A stretch of DNA of 57,071 bases from Mycolicibacter algericus DSM 45454 (GCF_002086455.1 NZ_MVHC01000024.1:1-57071); one strand, 5' to 3'. Positions 43,564-52,956 are shown, numbered from the stretch's first letter. Notes: generated by a model from the sequence alone, not told the origin. Numbers and translations: made by a program.

Positions 43564-44417
43564 GCGCCGAATCGGTCGATGACTTCGCGGGCCAGCGCGC
43601 GGTAAGCCAGCGCACCGCTGGACTTCGGGGCCCAGGTGGTGATGGGCTCCCCGGCCACGGTGGTCTCGGGAAACCGGACCGTGCGGGTGATCACCGTGTC
43701 GAACACCAGGTCGCCGAAGCGCTCCACCACCCGCGCCATCACCTCCCGGGAGTTGACCGTGCGCGGATCGTAACGGGTCAGCAGGATGCCGCTGATCTCC
43801 AGCTTCGGGTTCAGCCGGTCGCGGACCTTCTCGACGGTGTCGGTCAGCAACGCCAGCCCGCGCAGCGAGAAGTACTCGCATTCGGTCGGGATCACCACCC
43901 CGTCGGCACACGCGAGGCCGTTGACGGTGAGCAGGCCCAACGACGGCTGACAGTCCACCAGCAGGTAGTCGTAGCGGTCCAGCACCGGGCGCAGCGCCCG
44001 CGCCAGCGAGTGCTCCCGTCCCACCTCGTTGACGAGCTGGATCTCGGCGGCCGACAGGTCGATGTTGGAGGGCACCAGGTCCAGGTTCTCGACGCGGGTC
44101 TGCATCAGCACGTCGTCGATTTCGACCCGCGGCTCCACCAGCAGGTTGTGGACGGTATGCGCCAGTTCGTAGTGCGGCACCCCCAGGCCGGCCGACAGCG
44201 CGCCCTGCGGATCCAGGTCCACCAGCAGCACCTTGCGGCCGTACTCGGCCAGCGCCGCGCCGAGGTTGATGGTCGAGGTGGTCTTGCCGACGCCGCCCTT
44301 CTGGTTGCACATCGCGATGACCTTGGCGGGGCCGTGTGTGGAGCGGGGCTGCGGCTCGGGGATGTTGCGCGGGGGACGCCCGGTCAAGCCGACGGCGGAG
44401 CTGTCGTCGTCGCTCAT
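43560..44417 (-). CDS. ParA/Soj-type ATPase
   Basis: 285 residues; corresponds to M. tuberculosis Rv1708, a second ParA-like protein encoded with scpA rather than with parB. The deviant Walker A CNQKGGVGKTTS (about residue 37), DLDPQG, and Walker B LLVDCQPSLGLLT are intact, while the N-terminal 30 residues are variable. It heads the parA-scpA-scpB-rlu-cmk-der-TauE operon, all with overlaps or short gaps. A role in chromosome organisation is inferred from its neighbours. Confidence 0.92.
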   Translation of the reverse strand: MSDDDSSAVGLTGRPPRNIPEPQPRSTHGPAKVIAMCNQKGGVGKTTSTINLGAALAEYGRKVLLVDLDPQGALSAGLGVPHYELAHTVHNLLVEPRVEIDDVLMQTRVENLDLVPSNIDLSAAEIQLVNEVGREHSLARALRPVLDRYDYLLVDCQPSLGLLTVNGLACADGVVIPTECEYFSLRGLALLTDTVEKVRDRLNPKLEISGILLTRYDPRTVNSREVMARVVERFGDLVFDTVITRTVRFPETTVAGEPITTWAPKSSGALAYRALAREVIDRFGA

Positions 44418-44453
44418 GGCCGAGTCGGCGTGGTCGTGGCGAACATCCGAAGA

Positions 44454-44459
44454 AGTCTA
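44454..44459 (-). promoter_or_regulatory. Possible -10 box of the parA-scpAB operon
   Basis: TAGACT on the minus strand, about 36 bases before the parA-like ATG; no clear -35 element. Confidence 0.3.
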
Positions 44460-44519
44460 ACCGGTGACCGACGCCCACACCTGCTACATGAACAGTCCGC
44501 CGCGGCGTGCCGAGCGCCA

Positions 44520-44525
44520 TAAGAT
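44520..44525 (+). promoter_or_regulatory. -10 box of a leaderless promoter (O-methyltransferase)
   Basis: TAAGAT ends seven bases before ATG 44533. Confidence 0.4.
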
Positions 44526-44532
44526 CGCAGCC

Positions 44533-45285
44533 ATGAGCCTGAAACGACGCCTCCCCTTCCTGCGGTGGTCGTTCTTGCGGATGGCGACCGGCGGCCGCAA
44601 CATCACCACCACCGGCCAGATCGGCGACGGCCGCGAAGCCGCCGCCGTCGATTACGTGCTGGCCCATGCCCGAGCCGGCGATATCGACGACGTGCTGGCC
44701 CGCATCGACGAGTTCGCCTACGAGAAGTCGCTGCTGATCAATATCGGCGACGAGAAGGGCGCCCTGCTCGACGCCGCGGTGCAACGGATCCAGCCGGCCC
44801 TGGCCCTGGAACTGGGCACCTACTGCGGCTACAGCGCCCTGCGTATCGCCCGCGCCGCACCGGCGGCCCGGATCTATTCGATTGAGCTGGCCGAGGCCAA
44901 CGCCGACAACGCCCGGCAGATCTGGGCGCACGCCGGGGTGGCCGACCGGATCACCTGCGTGGTGGGCACCATCGGTGACGGCGGGCGCACCCTGGACGCA
45001 CTGACCGCGCGGCACGGCTTCGCCGCCGGTGCGCTGGATTTCCTGTTCCTCGACCACGACAAGGACGCCTACCTGTCGGACCTCCAGAGCATTTTGGACC
45101 GGGGCTGGCTGCATCCGGGGTCGGTCGTGGTCGCCGACAATGTCAAGGTGCCGGGAGCGCCGCGCTACCGCGAATACATGCGGGCTCAACAGGGGACGCA
45201 CTGGGACACCGTCGAACACAAGACCCACGTGGAGTATCAGCGTCTGCTGTCCGACCTGGTGCTCGAGTCGACGTACCTGGGGTAA
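44533..45285 (+). CDS. Catechol-O-methyltransferase-like protein
   Basis: 250 residues; Rossmann-fold SAM-dependent O-methyltransferase related to mammalian COMT and to M. tuberculosis Rv1703c. SAM motifs are ALELGTYCGYSALRIA and IYSIELAEANADNARQI; the metal-binding Asp lies in FLFLDHDKDAYLSDL, with VVVADNVKVPGAPRYREYM as the second Asp/Asn pair. The substrate in bacteria is unknown. ATG 44533 is chosen for its leaderless-type promoter; the frame is open to 44464. Confidence 0.88.
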   Translation: MSLKRRLPFLRWSFLRMATGGRNITTTGQIGDGREAAAVDYVLAHARAGDIDDVLARIDEFAYEKSLLINIGDEKGALLDAAVQRIQPALALELGTYCGYSALRIARAAPAARIYSIELAEANADNARQIWAHAGVADRITCVVGTIGDGGRTLDALTARHGFAAGALDFLFLDHDKDAYLSDLQSILDRGWLHPGSVVVADNVKVPGAPRYREYMRAQQGTHWDTVEHKTHVEYQRLLSDLVLESTYLG

Positions 45286-45308
45286 TTCCCTCCGCCGAGC
45301 AGTCGCGA

Positions 45309-45340
45309 AAGCCCCCTCCGCGGGGTGCTTTTGGGGGCTT
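45309..45340. terminator. Probable terminator between convergent genes
   Basis: Eight-base stem AAGCCCCC / GGGGGCTT around a 16-base loop that itself contains CCGCGGGG, between the O-methyltransferase and xerD stops. Confidence 0.45.
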
Positions 45341-45386
45341 ACGCGTCTGCTCGCGCAAGAGAAACCGCGCGAAAGACCAGAAGAAA

Positions 45387-46343
45387 CTAGCGGGCGCGGG
45401 GGTGGGCGCCGGCCCAGACCTCACGTAACGTGTTCGCCGTGACCAGCGTGTAGATCTGGGTGGTGCTCACCGAGGCGTGACCGAGCAGTTCCTGCACCAC
45501 CCGCACGTCCGCGCCACCGTCGAGCAGATGGGTCGCGAACGAGTGCCGCAGCGTGTGCGGTGACACCTTCGCGGTGATCCCGGCGCGTTCGGCGGCGTCC
45601 TGCAGCACCTGCCAGGCACTCTGCCGCGACAGCCGGCCTCCGCGGGCGTTGAGGAATACCGCCGGGGTACCGCGCCCGCGCCTCGCCAAGTCCGGGCGGC
45701 CCCGCACCAGATAAGCGTCCAGCGCGGCCACCGCCGGCCGGCCCACCGGCACCAGCCGCTGCTTGCCGCCCTTGCCGCGCAACAGCACCGACCGATCACT
45801 GACGTCGACGTCGTCGAGATCCAGTCCGACCGCTTCCGAGATCCGCGACCCGGTGGAGTACAGCATCTCCAGCAACGCCCGGTTGCGCAGTGTCAGTGGA
45901 CCGTCCGAGACGCTTTCTCCGCCGGCGCCGGCCAGCAGCGCCGACACCTCGTCGATGGTCAGGCTCTTGGGCAGTCGCCGCCCCGGCGTCGGCGGCTTGA
46001 CGCCGCGCGCCACATCCATCGGCGCCATGCCCTCGGCGGCGGCGAACCGGTGCAGGCCCCGCACCGCGATCAGGGCGCGCCCGGCCGAGACCGCCGACAG
46101 CGCCGGTATGCCGTTCTCCGGGTCGCCGCGCCGCAGCGCCACCAGGAAGTCGGTGACGTCGCTCTCGCCGGCACGTGCCAGGTCGTCGACGCCGCGGGCC
46201 AGCAGGTGCTCGCTGTAGCGGCGCAGATCCCGCCGGTAGGAGCTCAAGGTGTTGGCGGCGACCCCCCGCTCGACCGTCAGATGATCCAGGTAGCCCTGCA
46301 GCTGCCCGCTCAGCGGATCGACCGGCTGCGCCGCCGCCGTCAT
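45387..46343 (-). CDS. xerD: Site-specific tyrosine recombinase XerD
   Basis: 318 residues; resolves chromosome dimers at dif with XerC. N-terminal SAM-like core-binding domain (YLDHLTVERGVAANTLSSYRR) and catalytic domain with Arg in YSTGSRISEAVGL, Lys in KGGKQR, HTLRHSFATHLL and LGHASVSTTQIYT carrying the nucleophile Tyr. ATG 46343 overlaps the NUDIX stop (ATGA), so the open frame to 46388 is not used. Position matches Rv1701, so this is the housekeeping enzyme and not a phage integrase. Confidence 0.95.
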   Translation of the reverse strand: MTAAAQPVDPLSGQLQGYLDHLTVERGVAANTLSSYRRDLRRYSEHLLARGVDDLARAGESDVTDFLVALRRGDPENGIPALSAVSAGRALIAVRGLHRFAAAEGMAPMDVARGVKPPTPGRRLPKSLTIDEVSALLAGAGGESVSDGPLTLRNRALLEMLYSTGSRISEAVGLDLDDVDVSDRSVLLRGKGGKQRLVPVGRPAVAALDAYLVRGRPDLARRGRGTPAVFLNARGGRLSRQSAWQVLQDAAERAGITAKVSPHTLRHSFATHLLDGGADVRVVQELLGHASVSTTQIYTLVTANTLREVWAGAHPRAR

Positions 46344-46963
46344 GACGGGTTCTTCCTGGCGGCGAACGCGGTAGGCCGGTCGACCCACTCGGCGTCCACC
46401 GGGCGCAACGCCGTGAATCCCTGATGGTGCAGATAGGCCGCCAGGATCCCTGCCACCGCAAGGGCGTTGACGATCTCACCGCTGAACACCAGCTTGGCGG
46501 CCTCGGCGATCGGATACCAGCGCAGCGTGAGATCCGCCTCCTCGTCGTGCGCCTCCGGGCGGTCGACCGCCGAGAGGCCGGTGGCCAGATACACCCGCAC
46601 CGACTCGTCGCTGAACCCCGGCGTGGAGTCGAGGTCGACGAGCACCTGCCAGGTGGTCGCCGTCAATCCGGCCTCTTCGACGAGTTCGCGGCCGGCGGTC
46701 AGGTGCGCCGCCTCACCGCCTAGATCCAGCAGTCCGGCGGGCAGTTCCCACAGCCGCCGGCCGAACGCGTGGCGGTACTGGTAGATCAGCGGGATGTTGC
46801 CGGCATCGTCCATGGCGACGACTCCGACGGCGCCGTAGTGTTCCACCACGTCGCGGGTGGCCGTAGTGCCGCCCGGCATCCGCACCTCGTCACGGCGCAG
46901 CGCGAAAATCTTGCCGCTGTGCAGCAGCTGCGACGAGGTGGTCTCGAAGACGTGGTCAGCCAC
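46340..46963 (-). CDS. NUDIX hydrolase, ADP-ribose pyrophosphatase type
   Basis: 207 residues, matching M. tuberculosis Rv1700. The NUDIX box is present as GGEAAHLTAGRELVEEAGLTA, with the upstream ELPAGLLD and the FSDESVRVYLATGL segment of the ADP-ribose group. It overlaps pyrG by eight bases and xerD by four, forming the unit pyrG-NUDIX-xerD. Confidence 0.92.
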   Translation of the reverse strand: MADHVFETTSSQLLHSGKIFALRRDEVRMPGGTTATRDVVEHYGAVGVVAMDDAGNIPLIYQYRHAFGRRLWELPAGLLDLGGEAAHLTAGRELVEEAGLTATTWQVLVDLDSTPGFSDESVRVYLATGLSAVDRPEAHDEEADLTLRWYPIAEAAKLVFSGEIVNALAVAGILAAYLHHQGFTALRPVDAEWVDRPTAFAARKNPS

Positions 46964-48770
46964 GGGTTACATGTTCCGGCAGGGCTTCTTGCAGCGAATC
47001 GGCCAACGGCTGGGCGCTGCCGCCTCGCCCGTCTGCCCGGTGCTGGAGGTCGGCGGGCTCGTGGTGTTCGTGGTGCTGTTCGGGGATCTCCACCGGCAGC
47101 CGCTCGGCGGCCTTGTAATCCATGGCCGCACCGACGAACGCCGCGAACAGCGGGTGCGCCCGGGTCGGCCTGCTCTTGAGCTCCGGGTGTGCCTGGGTGC
47201 CCACCAGGAACGGGTGCATCTCGCGCGGGTACTCGACGAACTCCACCAGCTTGCCGTCCGGGGAGGTGCCGGAGAACCGCAGTCCGCTCTGCGCGATCCG
47301 GTCCCGGTAGGCGTTGTTGACCTCGAACCGGTGGCGGTGCCGCTCGGAGACCTCGGTGGCCTGGTAGGCCTCGGCCACAATCGAATCCGCCTCCAGCACC
47401 GCCGGATAGGCGCCCAGGCGCATGGTGCCGCCGAGGTCCGCCGTCCCGGCAACCGCGTCCTGCTGGTCGGCCATGGTCGCGATCACTGGGTCGGGGGTGT
47501 CCGGATCGAACTCCGCCGAGCTGGCTTGCGCGATCCCGGCGGTACGGGCGGCGTCGATCACGATGCACTGCAGGCCCAGGCACAATCCGAGCACCGGCAG
47601 CCCGTGGGTGCGGGCGTAGGCGATGGCGCCGATCTTGCCCTCGATGCCCCGGATCCCGAAGCCGCCCGGAATCAGCACGCCGTGCATCTCACCGAGCGCG
47701 GCAGCCGCCCCGGCGGGGGTGTCGCACTGATCGGAGGCGATCCAGTTGATCTCGACCTTCGCGTAGTGGGTGAAGCCACCGGCGCGCAACGCCTCGGTCA
47801 CCGACAGGTAGGCGTCGGACAAGTCGATGTATTTGCCCACCAACGCGATTCGCACCGTCTCGTGGGGCTCGTGGACGCGGCGCAGCAGTTCGTCCCACTC
47901 GGTCCAGTCGACATCCTTGAACGGCAGGTTGAGCCGGCGTACCACGTAGGCATCTAGTTCCTCGCGGTGCAGCACCTTGGGGATGTCATAGATCGACGCC
48001 GCGTCCGGGGTGGAGATCACCCCGTCGACGTCGACGTCGCACATCAACGCGATCTTGTTCTTCAGCGGTTCGGGTACTTCGCGGTCACAGCGCAGGATCA
48101 GTGCGTCGGGGGTGATACCGATGCTGCGCAGCGCAGCCACCGAGTGCTGGGTGGGCTTGGTTTTGAGCTCGCCCGAGGGGGCAAGGTAGGGCACCAGCGA
48201 CACGTGCAGGAAGAACACGTTGTCCCGGCCGACATCGTGGCGGACCTGACGGGCAGCCTCCAGGAACGGCTGCGACTCGATGTCGCCGACGGTGCCGCCG
48301 ATCTCGGTGATGACGACGTCGGGCCGCCGGCCGTCGGCGTCCGGATCGGACATCGCCAGGATGCGCCGCTTGATCTCATCGGTGATGTGCGGGATCACCT
48401 GCACGGTGTCGCCGAGGTATTCGCCGCGGCGTTCCTTCGCGATCACCGTCGAATAGACCTGTCCGGTGGTCACATTCGCCGACCCGGACAGGTCGCGGTC
48501 GAGGAATCGCTCATAGTGGCCGACGTCGAGGTCGGTCTCGGCGCCGTCCTCGGTGACGAAGACCTCCCCGTGCTGGAACGGGTTCATCGTCCCGGGATCG
48601 ACGTTGAGGTAGGGGTCGAGCTTCTGCATGGTGACCTGCAACCCGCGGGCGATCAGCAACTGACCGAGGCTGCTCGCGGTCAATCCCTTACCCAGTGAGG
48701 AGGCAACTCCACCGGTGACGAAGAGGTGCTTCGGCTCGGTTTGCGGGTGCTTTCGCAGTGGTGGCAACAC
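46956..48770 (-). CDS. pyrG: CTP synthase
   Basis: About 604 residues; makes CTP from UTP and glutamine. The N-terminal synthetase domain has the P-loop GGVASSLGKGL and KLDPYLNVDPGTMNPFQHGE; the C-terminal glutaminase domain has Cys in LGLCLGLQCIV and His/Glu in STNP-type FVEYPREMHPFLVGTQAHPE. A 30-residue hydrophilic tail rich in His/Glu follows. The start region reads TTG-GTG-TTG right after GGAGG, so TTG 48773 is too close; GTG 48770 or TTG 48767 are likely. Confidence 0.96.
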   Translation of the reverse strand: MLPPLRKHPQTEPKHLFVTGGVASSLGKGLTASSLGQLLIARGLQVTMQKLDPYLNVDPGTMNPFQHGEVFVTEDGAETDLDVGHYERFLDRDLSGSANVTTGQVYSTVIAKERRGEYLGDTVQVIPHITDEIKRRILAMSDPDADGRRPDVVITEIGGTVGDIESQPFLEAARQVRHDVGRDNVFFLHVSLVPYLAPSGELKTKPTQHSVAALRSIGITPDALILRCDREVPEPLKNKIALMCDVDVDGVISTPDAASIYDIPKVLHREELDAYVVRRLNLPFKDVDWTEWDELLRRVHEPHETVRIALVGKYIDLSDAYLSVTEALRAGGFTHYAKVEINWIASDQCDTPAGAAAALGEMHGVLIPGGFGIRGIEGKIGAIAYARTHGLPVLGLCLGLQCIVIDAARTAGIAQASSAEFDPDTPDPVIATMADQQDAVAGTADLGGTMRLGAYPAVLEADSIVAEAYQATEVSERHRHRFEVNNAYRDRIAQSGLRFSGTSPDGKLVEFVEYPREMHPFLVGTQAHPELKSRPTRAHPLFAAFVGAAMDYKAAERLPVEIPEQHHEHHEPADLQHRADGRGGSAQPLADSLQEALPEHVTRG

Positions 48771-48824
48771 CAACCTCCGTGACGACGGCGCAGGGATTGA
48801 GGGCCTGCCGACCCACGGAATCTC

Positions 48825-48830
48825 ACCCTA
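48825..48830 (-). promoter_or_regulatory. Possible -10 box of pyrG
   Basis: TAGGGT on the minus strand about 55 bases before the pyrG start; no clear -35 element. Confidence 0.3.
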
Positions 48831-48899
48831 ACATCGAGAGCGGCCCGCGGCCGCTAACACGCCCAGCCACGCCCGGCCCCACCGACCGCGGCCGGCCCG

Positions 48900-49841
48900 C
48901 TACTGCGCAATGGTGACCGAGCCGGCGCCGTGCCCGATGCCGTACTGACCCGGGTGGCCGCCCTCGATGAGGCTGCTCATCGCCATCACCGTGGTGATCC
49001 GGCCCGACTCGACGTCGACGTCGTCGACCGTGCTGACGGCCGCGGCCACCGAGGAGTCGGTGCGGGCCATCGCGACCGCCGCAGTACCTGACGCGCAGCC
49101 GTCCCGGCCGGCCAGCACCGTCGCCGAGCCGTGCGGGGCCAACGCCGCGGCGAACCGGGCGACGCTCACCCCGGCGCTGCCGGCATCGTCGGGCAGGGCG
49201 CCACCGGTGATGACGACGGCCGCGTTGGCCGGCCCGAATCGCTGCTCGCGGTAGGTGATGAAGCCGGTGTCGCGCAGCGCGGCCAGCACCGTCGCGCGCT
49301 GCGGGTCATCAACGGGCCCGACGGCCGGGTCGCGATTGATCAGCAGCGCGATACCGAGCAGATCGCCGGCCTGGGCGCCCGAGTCGATGAGGTTGCTGCT
49401 CAGCTGGGCACCGGCCGGCACGATCCCGGACTCCATCACCGCGCGCAGTTTCTCCTCGGCGTTGCCGTCGACGAACTGCGTCGTCAACGCGACCGTTCCG
49501 GTGACGGTTCCGCCGGCCTGGCCGATGATCCGCGCCACCGCGTCGACGTCTTCGTCGGCGGCGTCGGGAGTCCGGAAGACGACCGCGGACTTGCCCTGCA
49601 GCGCGTCGCGCACGATGCGTGGTGCCATGGCCGCGTCGAAATCGTTTGCGTTGCTGAGCCGCTCACCGAGTGCGTTCTGCTGTTGGTGCAGCGTGTCGAT
49701 CTGGGCGCGCAACTCCTGCTTGTCGGACTGCAGGCCGCCCATCAGCGGGCCCGACAGCAGCCCGGAGCCCAGCACGACACCCAACACCAGCGCCAGCAGC
49801 ACGGCGGTCAGCGACATCGCGTGGTAACGAGGGGTGATCAT
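48900..49841 (-). CDS. mctB: Copper transporter MctB
   Basis: 313 residues, matching M. tuberculosis Rv1698, an envelope protein that limits intracellular copper. One N-terminal helix (LTAVLLALVLGVVLGSGLLSG) is followed by a coiled-coil stretch (SDKQELRAQIDTLHQQQNALGERL) and a periplasmic domain. It starts 18 bases after steA ends and lies in the same run of genes as recN and tlyA. Confidence 0.92.
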   Translation of the reverse strand: MITPRYHAMSLTAVLLALVLGVVLGSGLLSGPLMGGLQSDKQELRAQIDTLHQQQNALGERLSNANDFDAAMAPRIVRDALQGKSAVVFRTPDAADEDVDAVARIIGQAGGTVTGTVALTTQFVDGNAEEKLRAVMESGIVPAGAQLSSNLIDSGAQAGDLLGIALLINRDPAVGPVDDPQRATVLAALRDTGFITYREQRFGPANAAVVITGGALPDDAGSAGVSVARFAAALAPHGSATVLAGRDGCASGTAAVAMARTDSSVAAAVSTVDDVDVESGRITTVMAMSSLIEGGHPGQYGIGHGAGSVTIAQ

Positions 49842-49859
49842 CGCGGTACCCCGATCCCG

Positions 49860-51041
49860 TTACGTCACCCAGTGCCGCAGCCACTGCGACAGGTCGTGCC
49901 AGTAGTTGCTGAGCCATTCGAGCACCAGGGCGTCGGTCTGCGACACCCAGAGCGCGACGATGACCGCCAGCAGCATCGACAGCACCAGCAGCGCGATCGC
50001 GCCGGCGGAGATCCGGCTGCGGTACAGCGTGGCGACCGCGCGGGCGGCCACCAGCTTCTCGCCGACCTTGAGGCGGGTCAAAAACATCGACGGATTCGTC
50101 AGCTGACGGGTCCGGTCGAAGAACGTCTCGATGTTGGCGGTGTGCCCGGCCGTCACGAGCAGCGCCGCGCCGTGATGATCGGCCAGCAGCAACGCCAGGT
50201 CCATCGCGGACCCGGCCGCCGGGAACGTCATCGCGCCGACACCGAGGTCCTGGATGCGCTCGAGCCCCGGCGCGTGGCCGTCGGCGTCAGCGGGCAGCAC
50301 CACCTGCGATCCGCACCGCAGCACTTCGGCGCTCATCTGATCGGGGTCGCCGACGATCAGCTGCGGCCGGTAGCCGGCCTTGCGCAGCACATCGGCTCCG
50401 GAGCCGATGCCGATCAGCACCGGCTGGTACTCCTTGATGAAGGGCTTGAGGCATTTCAGGTCGTCGGCGGCGTCGGGTTCGTCACCGACCAGCACCACGT
50501 GCCGGCGCCGCAGATCCACATCGATCTCGGGGATCCCGATCCCGTCGATGAGCAGCGGGCTCTCGCTGCGGATGAACTCGATGGTGTTGCCGGCGAAGGA
50601 CTCCAGGTGCGCCACCAGCCCGCTCTTGGCCTCCAGCATCAGGTCGGCGATCTCGACGTCGCTGCGCTCGACGCCTCGTGCCAGCCGCCGGTCACCGGAG
50701 TAGACGGCGCCGTTGTGCAGCCGGATTTTGGCGCCGTCGCGGATCTTCTTGAACACCGTGGGTCCGGCTTCATCGATCAGCGTGACGCCGTTGGCGACCA
50801 GCACCTCGGGCCCGAGGTTGGGGTAGCGACCGGAGATGGACGCCGAGGCGTTGACGACACCGGCGATCTCGGCCTCCACCAAGGCGTCGGCGGTGATCCG
50901 GTCCAGATCGAGAATGTCGAGCACCACGATGTCGCCCGGGCCGACCCGCCGCAGCAGTCGGTCGATGTCGTGATCAACCCGGGCCGTGCCGATGACACCG
51001 GGCCGGGAGGTGTTACGAGACAGCAGCGCAGACATCTTCAT
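49860..51041 (-). CDS. steA: SteA-like septation/thiamin-pyrophosphokinase-fold protein
   Basis: 393 residues, the same length as M. tuberculosis Rv1697. A cytoplasmic domain (RPGVIGTARVDHDIDRLLRR, GPEVLVANGVTLIDEAGP, PQLIVGDPDQMS) ends in one C-terminal membrane helix (AGAIALLVLSMLLAVIVALWVS). SteA works with SteB in corynebacterial cell separation; mctB lies in the steB-like position. ATG 51041 matches the conserved start MKMSALLSRNTSRPG; the frame is open to 51095. Confidence 0.9.
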   Translation of the reverse strand: MKMSALLSRNTSRPGVIGTARVDHDIDRLLRRVGPGDIVVLDILDLDRITADALVEAEIAGVVNASASISGRYPNLGPEVLVANGVTLIDEAGPTVFKKIRDGAKIRLHNGAVYSGDRRLARGVERSDVEIADLMLEAKSGLVAHLESFAGNTIEFIRSESPLLIDGIGIPEIDVDLRRRHVVLVGDEPDAADDLKCLKPFIKEYQPVLIGIGSGADVLRKAGYRPQLIVGDPDQMSAEVLRCGSQVVLPADADGHAPGLERIQDLGVGAMTFPAAGSAMDLALLLADHHGAALLVTAGHTANIETFFDRTRQLTNPSMFLTRLKVGEKLVAARAVATLYRSRISAGAIALLVLSMLLAVIVALWVSQTDALVLEWLSNYWHDLSQWLRHWVT

Positions 51042-51144
51042 GGCGGCGATTCTGTCCTCGAAACAGCTCAAAACCCGGGAGGCGCGCCGCAACAATAGCC
51101 TCAGAAGTTCAATTACGTCACAGTTGTCACACGGCCTTGGCGGC

Positions 51145-52941
51145 TTATCCGCCGCGGTCTACGTCCCGATCATCCCGGGCGGCGTCGAGCAATTCCCGCG
51201 CGTGCGCCCGGGCGGTGTCGGTCTCCCCCAGCCCGGCCAGCATCCTGGCCAGTTCGCCGACCCGCTCCTCATCCGTCAGCCGCCGCACCCCGCTGGCGCC
51301 GTCACTGCCGGTGGGCTCCACCATCAGGTGCACATCGGCGTAGGCCGCCACCTGCGGCAGGTGCGTCACCACGATGACCTGGTGGGTGCGGGCCAGCCGC
51401 GCCAGCCGCCGCCCGATCTGCACCGCCGCGCGGCCGCCGACGCCGGCGTCGACCTCGTCGAACACCATCGTGGTGCCGGCCGAGTCGCGCGACGACGCCG
51501 ACAAGGACGAGGTGGCCAGCACCACCTCCAGTGCCAGCATCACCCGGGACAGCTCACCTCCGGAGGCGCTCTTGGCCAGCGGCAGCACCGTCATGCCCCG
51601 ATGCGCGGCCAGCCCGAACTCGACGTCGTCGATGCCGTCGGCGCCGGCGTGCACCACCTGCCCCGAGGGCAGCCGCAGGGCGGCCGGGTCGTCGTCGGCG
51701 GCCGGGCTGTGGTGCACGCCGACGCTGAACTCGGCGTCGGCCATCGCCAGCCCGGAAAGCTCTGCGCTGACCGCCTTGGCCAGCGAGCCGGCCGCCTTGC
51801 CGCGCGCGGCGCTGAGATCGGTGGCGGTCTTGACCACCCGTTGCCCGAGCTCCTCGGCGCGATCGGACAGCGCCGCCAGTGCTTCTTCGGAGACGTCGAG
51901 TTGGGCCAGCCGCTCGCGCGACTCGGCCGCCCATGCCAGCACCCCGTCGACGTCGGCGGCGTACTTGCGGGTCAGCGAGCGCAGCTCGGCCTGCCGCGCC
52001 AGCTTGGCGTCCAGCGCGTCGGTGCCGGTGGGCAGTTCGTCGAGATAACCACCCAGTTCGCGGGCCACGTCGCCGACCACCGTGAGCGCCTCGCCGAGTT
52101 GGTCGCCCAGCGCCTGCAGAGCGCCGTCGTCGGTGCCGGTCAACGCCGTCCTTGCCTGCCCGAGCCGGTCGGTGGCCGAGGTGGGCGCGGTGGCCGCGTC
52201 ATCGTCGGCGCCGCCTGCCAGGGCCGCCCGCGCGCCGGCCGCCGCGGCGCGCAGTGCGTCGAGTTCGGAGAGCCGGCGAATCTCGACGGTCAGCGCGTCG
52301 TCCTCACCGGGGCACGGGTCGACGTCGTCGATCTCGCGCAGCGCGAAGGTGAGCCGGTCGGCTTCCTGAGCCAGTTCCCGGGCGCGGTTGCGGCGGTCGA
52401 TGAGGTCACGCCGCGCCGACAGCCAGGCCTCCCGCGCGCTGCGGTAGCGCTCCAGCCGGGCGCCGACCGCGGCGAACCGGTCCAGCGCACCGCGCTGTTC
52501 GTCGGGGCGCATCAGCCGCAGTTGGTCGTTCTGGCCGTGCAGCGTCAGCAGCCCGCCGGTGAAGCCGCTCAGCGATTTGGCCGGCACCCCGCGGCCACCC
52601 AGGTAGGCGCGCGACGGCCCATCGCGGCTGACCGAACGGGCCGCGATCACGCTGCCGTCCTCGTCGCGCTCGGCCCCGGAGGACTCCAGGAGCTCGTCGA
52701 TCTGCGCGGCCGAGGCCGGTGCCAGATCAGCGGTGCAGAACCGGCCTTCCACCACGGCGCGGGTGGCCCCCGAGCGCACCCGGTTGGCGTCGGCGCGCGC
52801 ACCGCCGAGCAGGTGCAGGCTGGTGACGACCATCGTCTTGCCGGTGCCGGTCTCCCCGGTGAGCACGGTCAGGCCGCGGTCGAATTCGGCGGTCGCCGCC
52901 TGGATCGCGCCCAGCGACTCGATGCGGATCTCAGTAAGCAA
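51145..52941 (-). CDS. recN: DNA repair ATPase RecN
   Basis: 598-residue SMC-like protein for double-strand-break repair. Walker A GETGTGKTMVV (about residues 30-40), coiled-coil arms (EAWLSARRDLIDRRNRARELAQEADRL in the N-terminal arm), signature LAKSASGGELSRVMLALEVV and Walker B TTMVFDEVDAGVGG are intact. It starts 16 bases after nadK ends, as in M. tuberculosis Rv1695-Rv1696. The motif order is complete, so it should be functional. Confidence 0.96.
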   Translation of the reverse strand: MLTEIRIESLGAIQAATAEFDRGLTVLTGETGTGKTMVVTSLHLLGGARADANRVRSGATRAVVEGRFCTADLAPASAAQIDELLESSGAERDEDGSVIAARSVSRDGPSRAYLGGRGVPAKSLSGFTGGLLTLHGQNDQLRLMRPDEQRGALDRFAAVGARLERYRSAREAWLSARRDLIDRRNRARELAQEADRLTFALREIDDVDPCPGEDDALTVEIRRLSELDALRAAAAGARAALAGGADDDAATAPTSATDRLGQARTALTGTDDGALQALGDQLGEALTVVGDVARELGGYLDELPTGTDALDAKLARQAELRSLTRKYAADVDGVLAWAAESRERLAQLDVSEEALAALSDRAEELGQRVVKTATDLSAARGKAAGSLAKAVSAELSGLAMADAEFSVGVHHSPAADDDPAALRLPSGQVVHAGADGIDDVEFGLAAHRGMTVLPLAKSASGGELSRVMLALEVVLATSSLSASSRDSAGTTMVFDEVDAGVGGRAAVQIGRRLARLARTHQVIVVTHLPQVAAYADVHLMVEPTGSDGASGVRRLTDEERVGELARMLAGLGETDTARAHARELLDAARDDRDVDRGG

Positions 52942-52956
52942 CGGCCGGCACCGTCG

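Noticed and set aside
43564..45228. Long upstream extension of the scpA frame (828 residues in total)
   Set aside because: It is out of frame with the parA-like gene and antisense to the O-methyltransferase; scpA has a coupled GTG start at 43563.
45387..46343. Tyrosine recombinase as a mobile-element integrase
   Set aside because: It is XerD in its conserved place between a NUDIX gene and the scpA region, with no attachment site or cargo.
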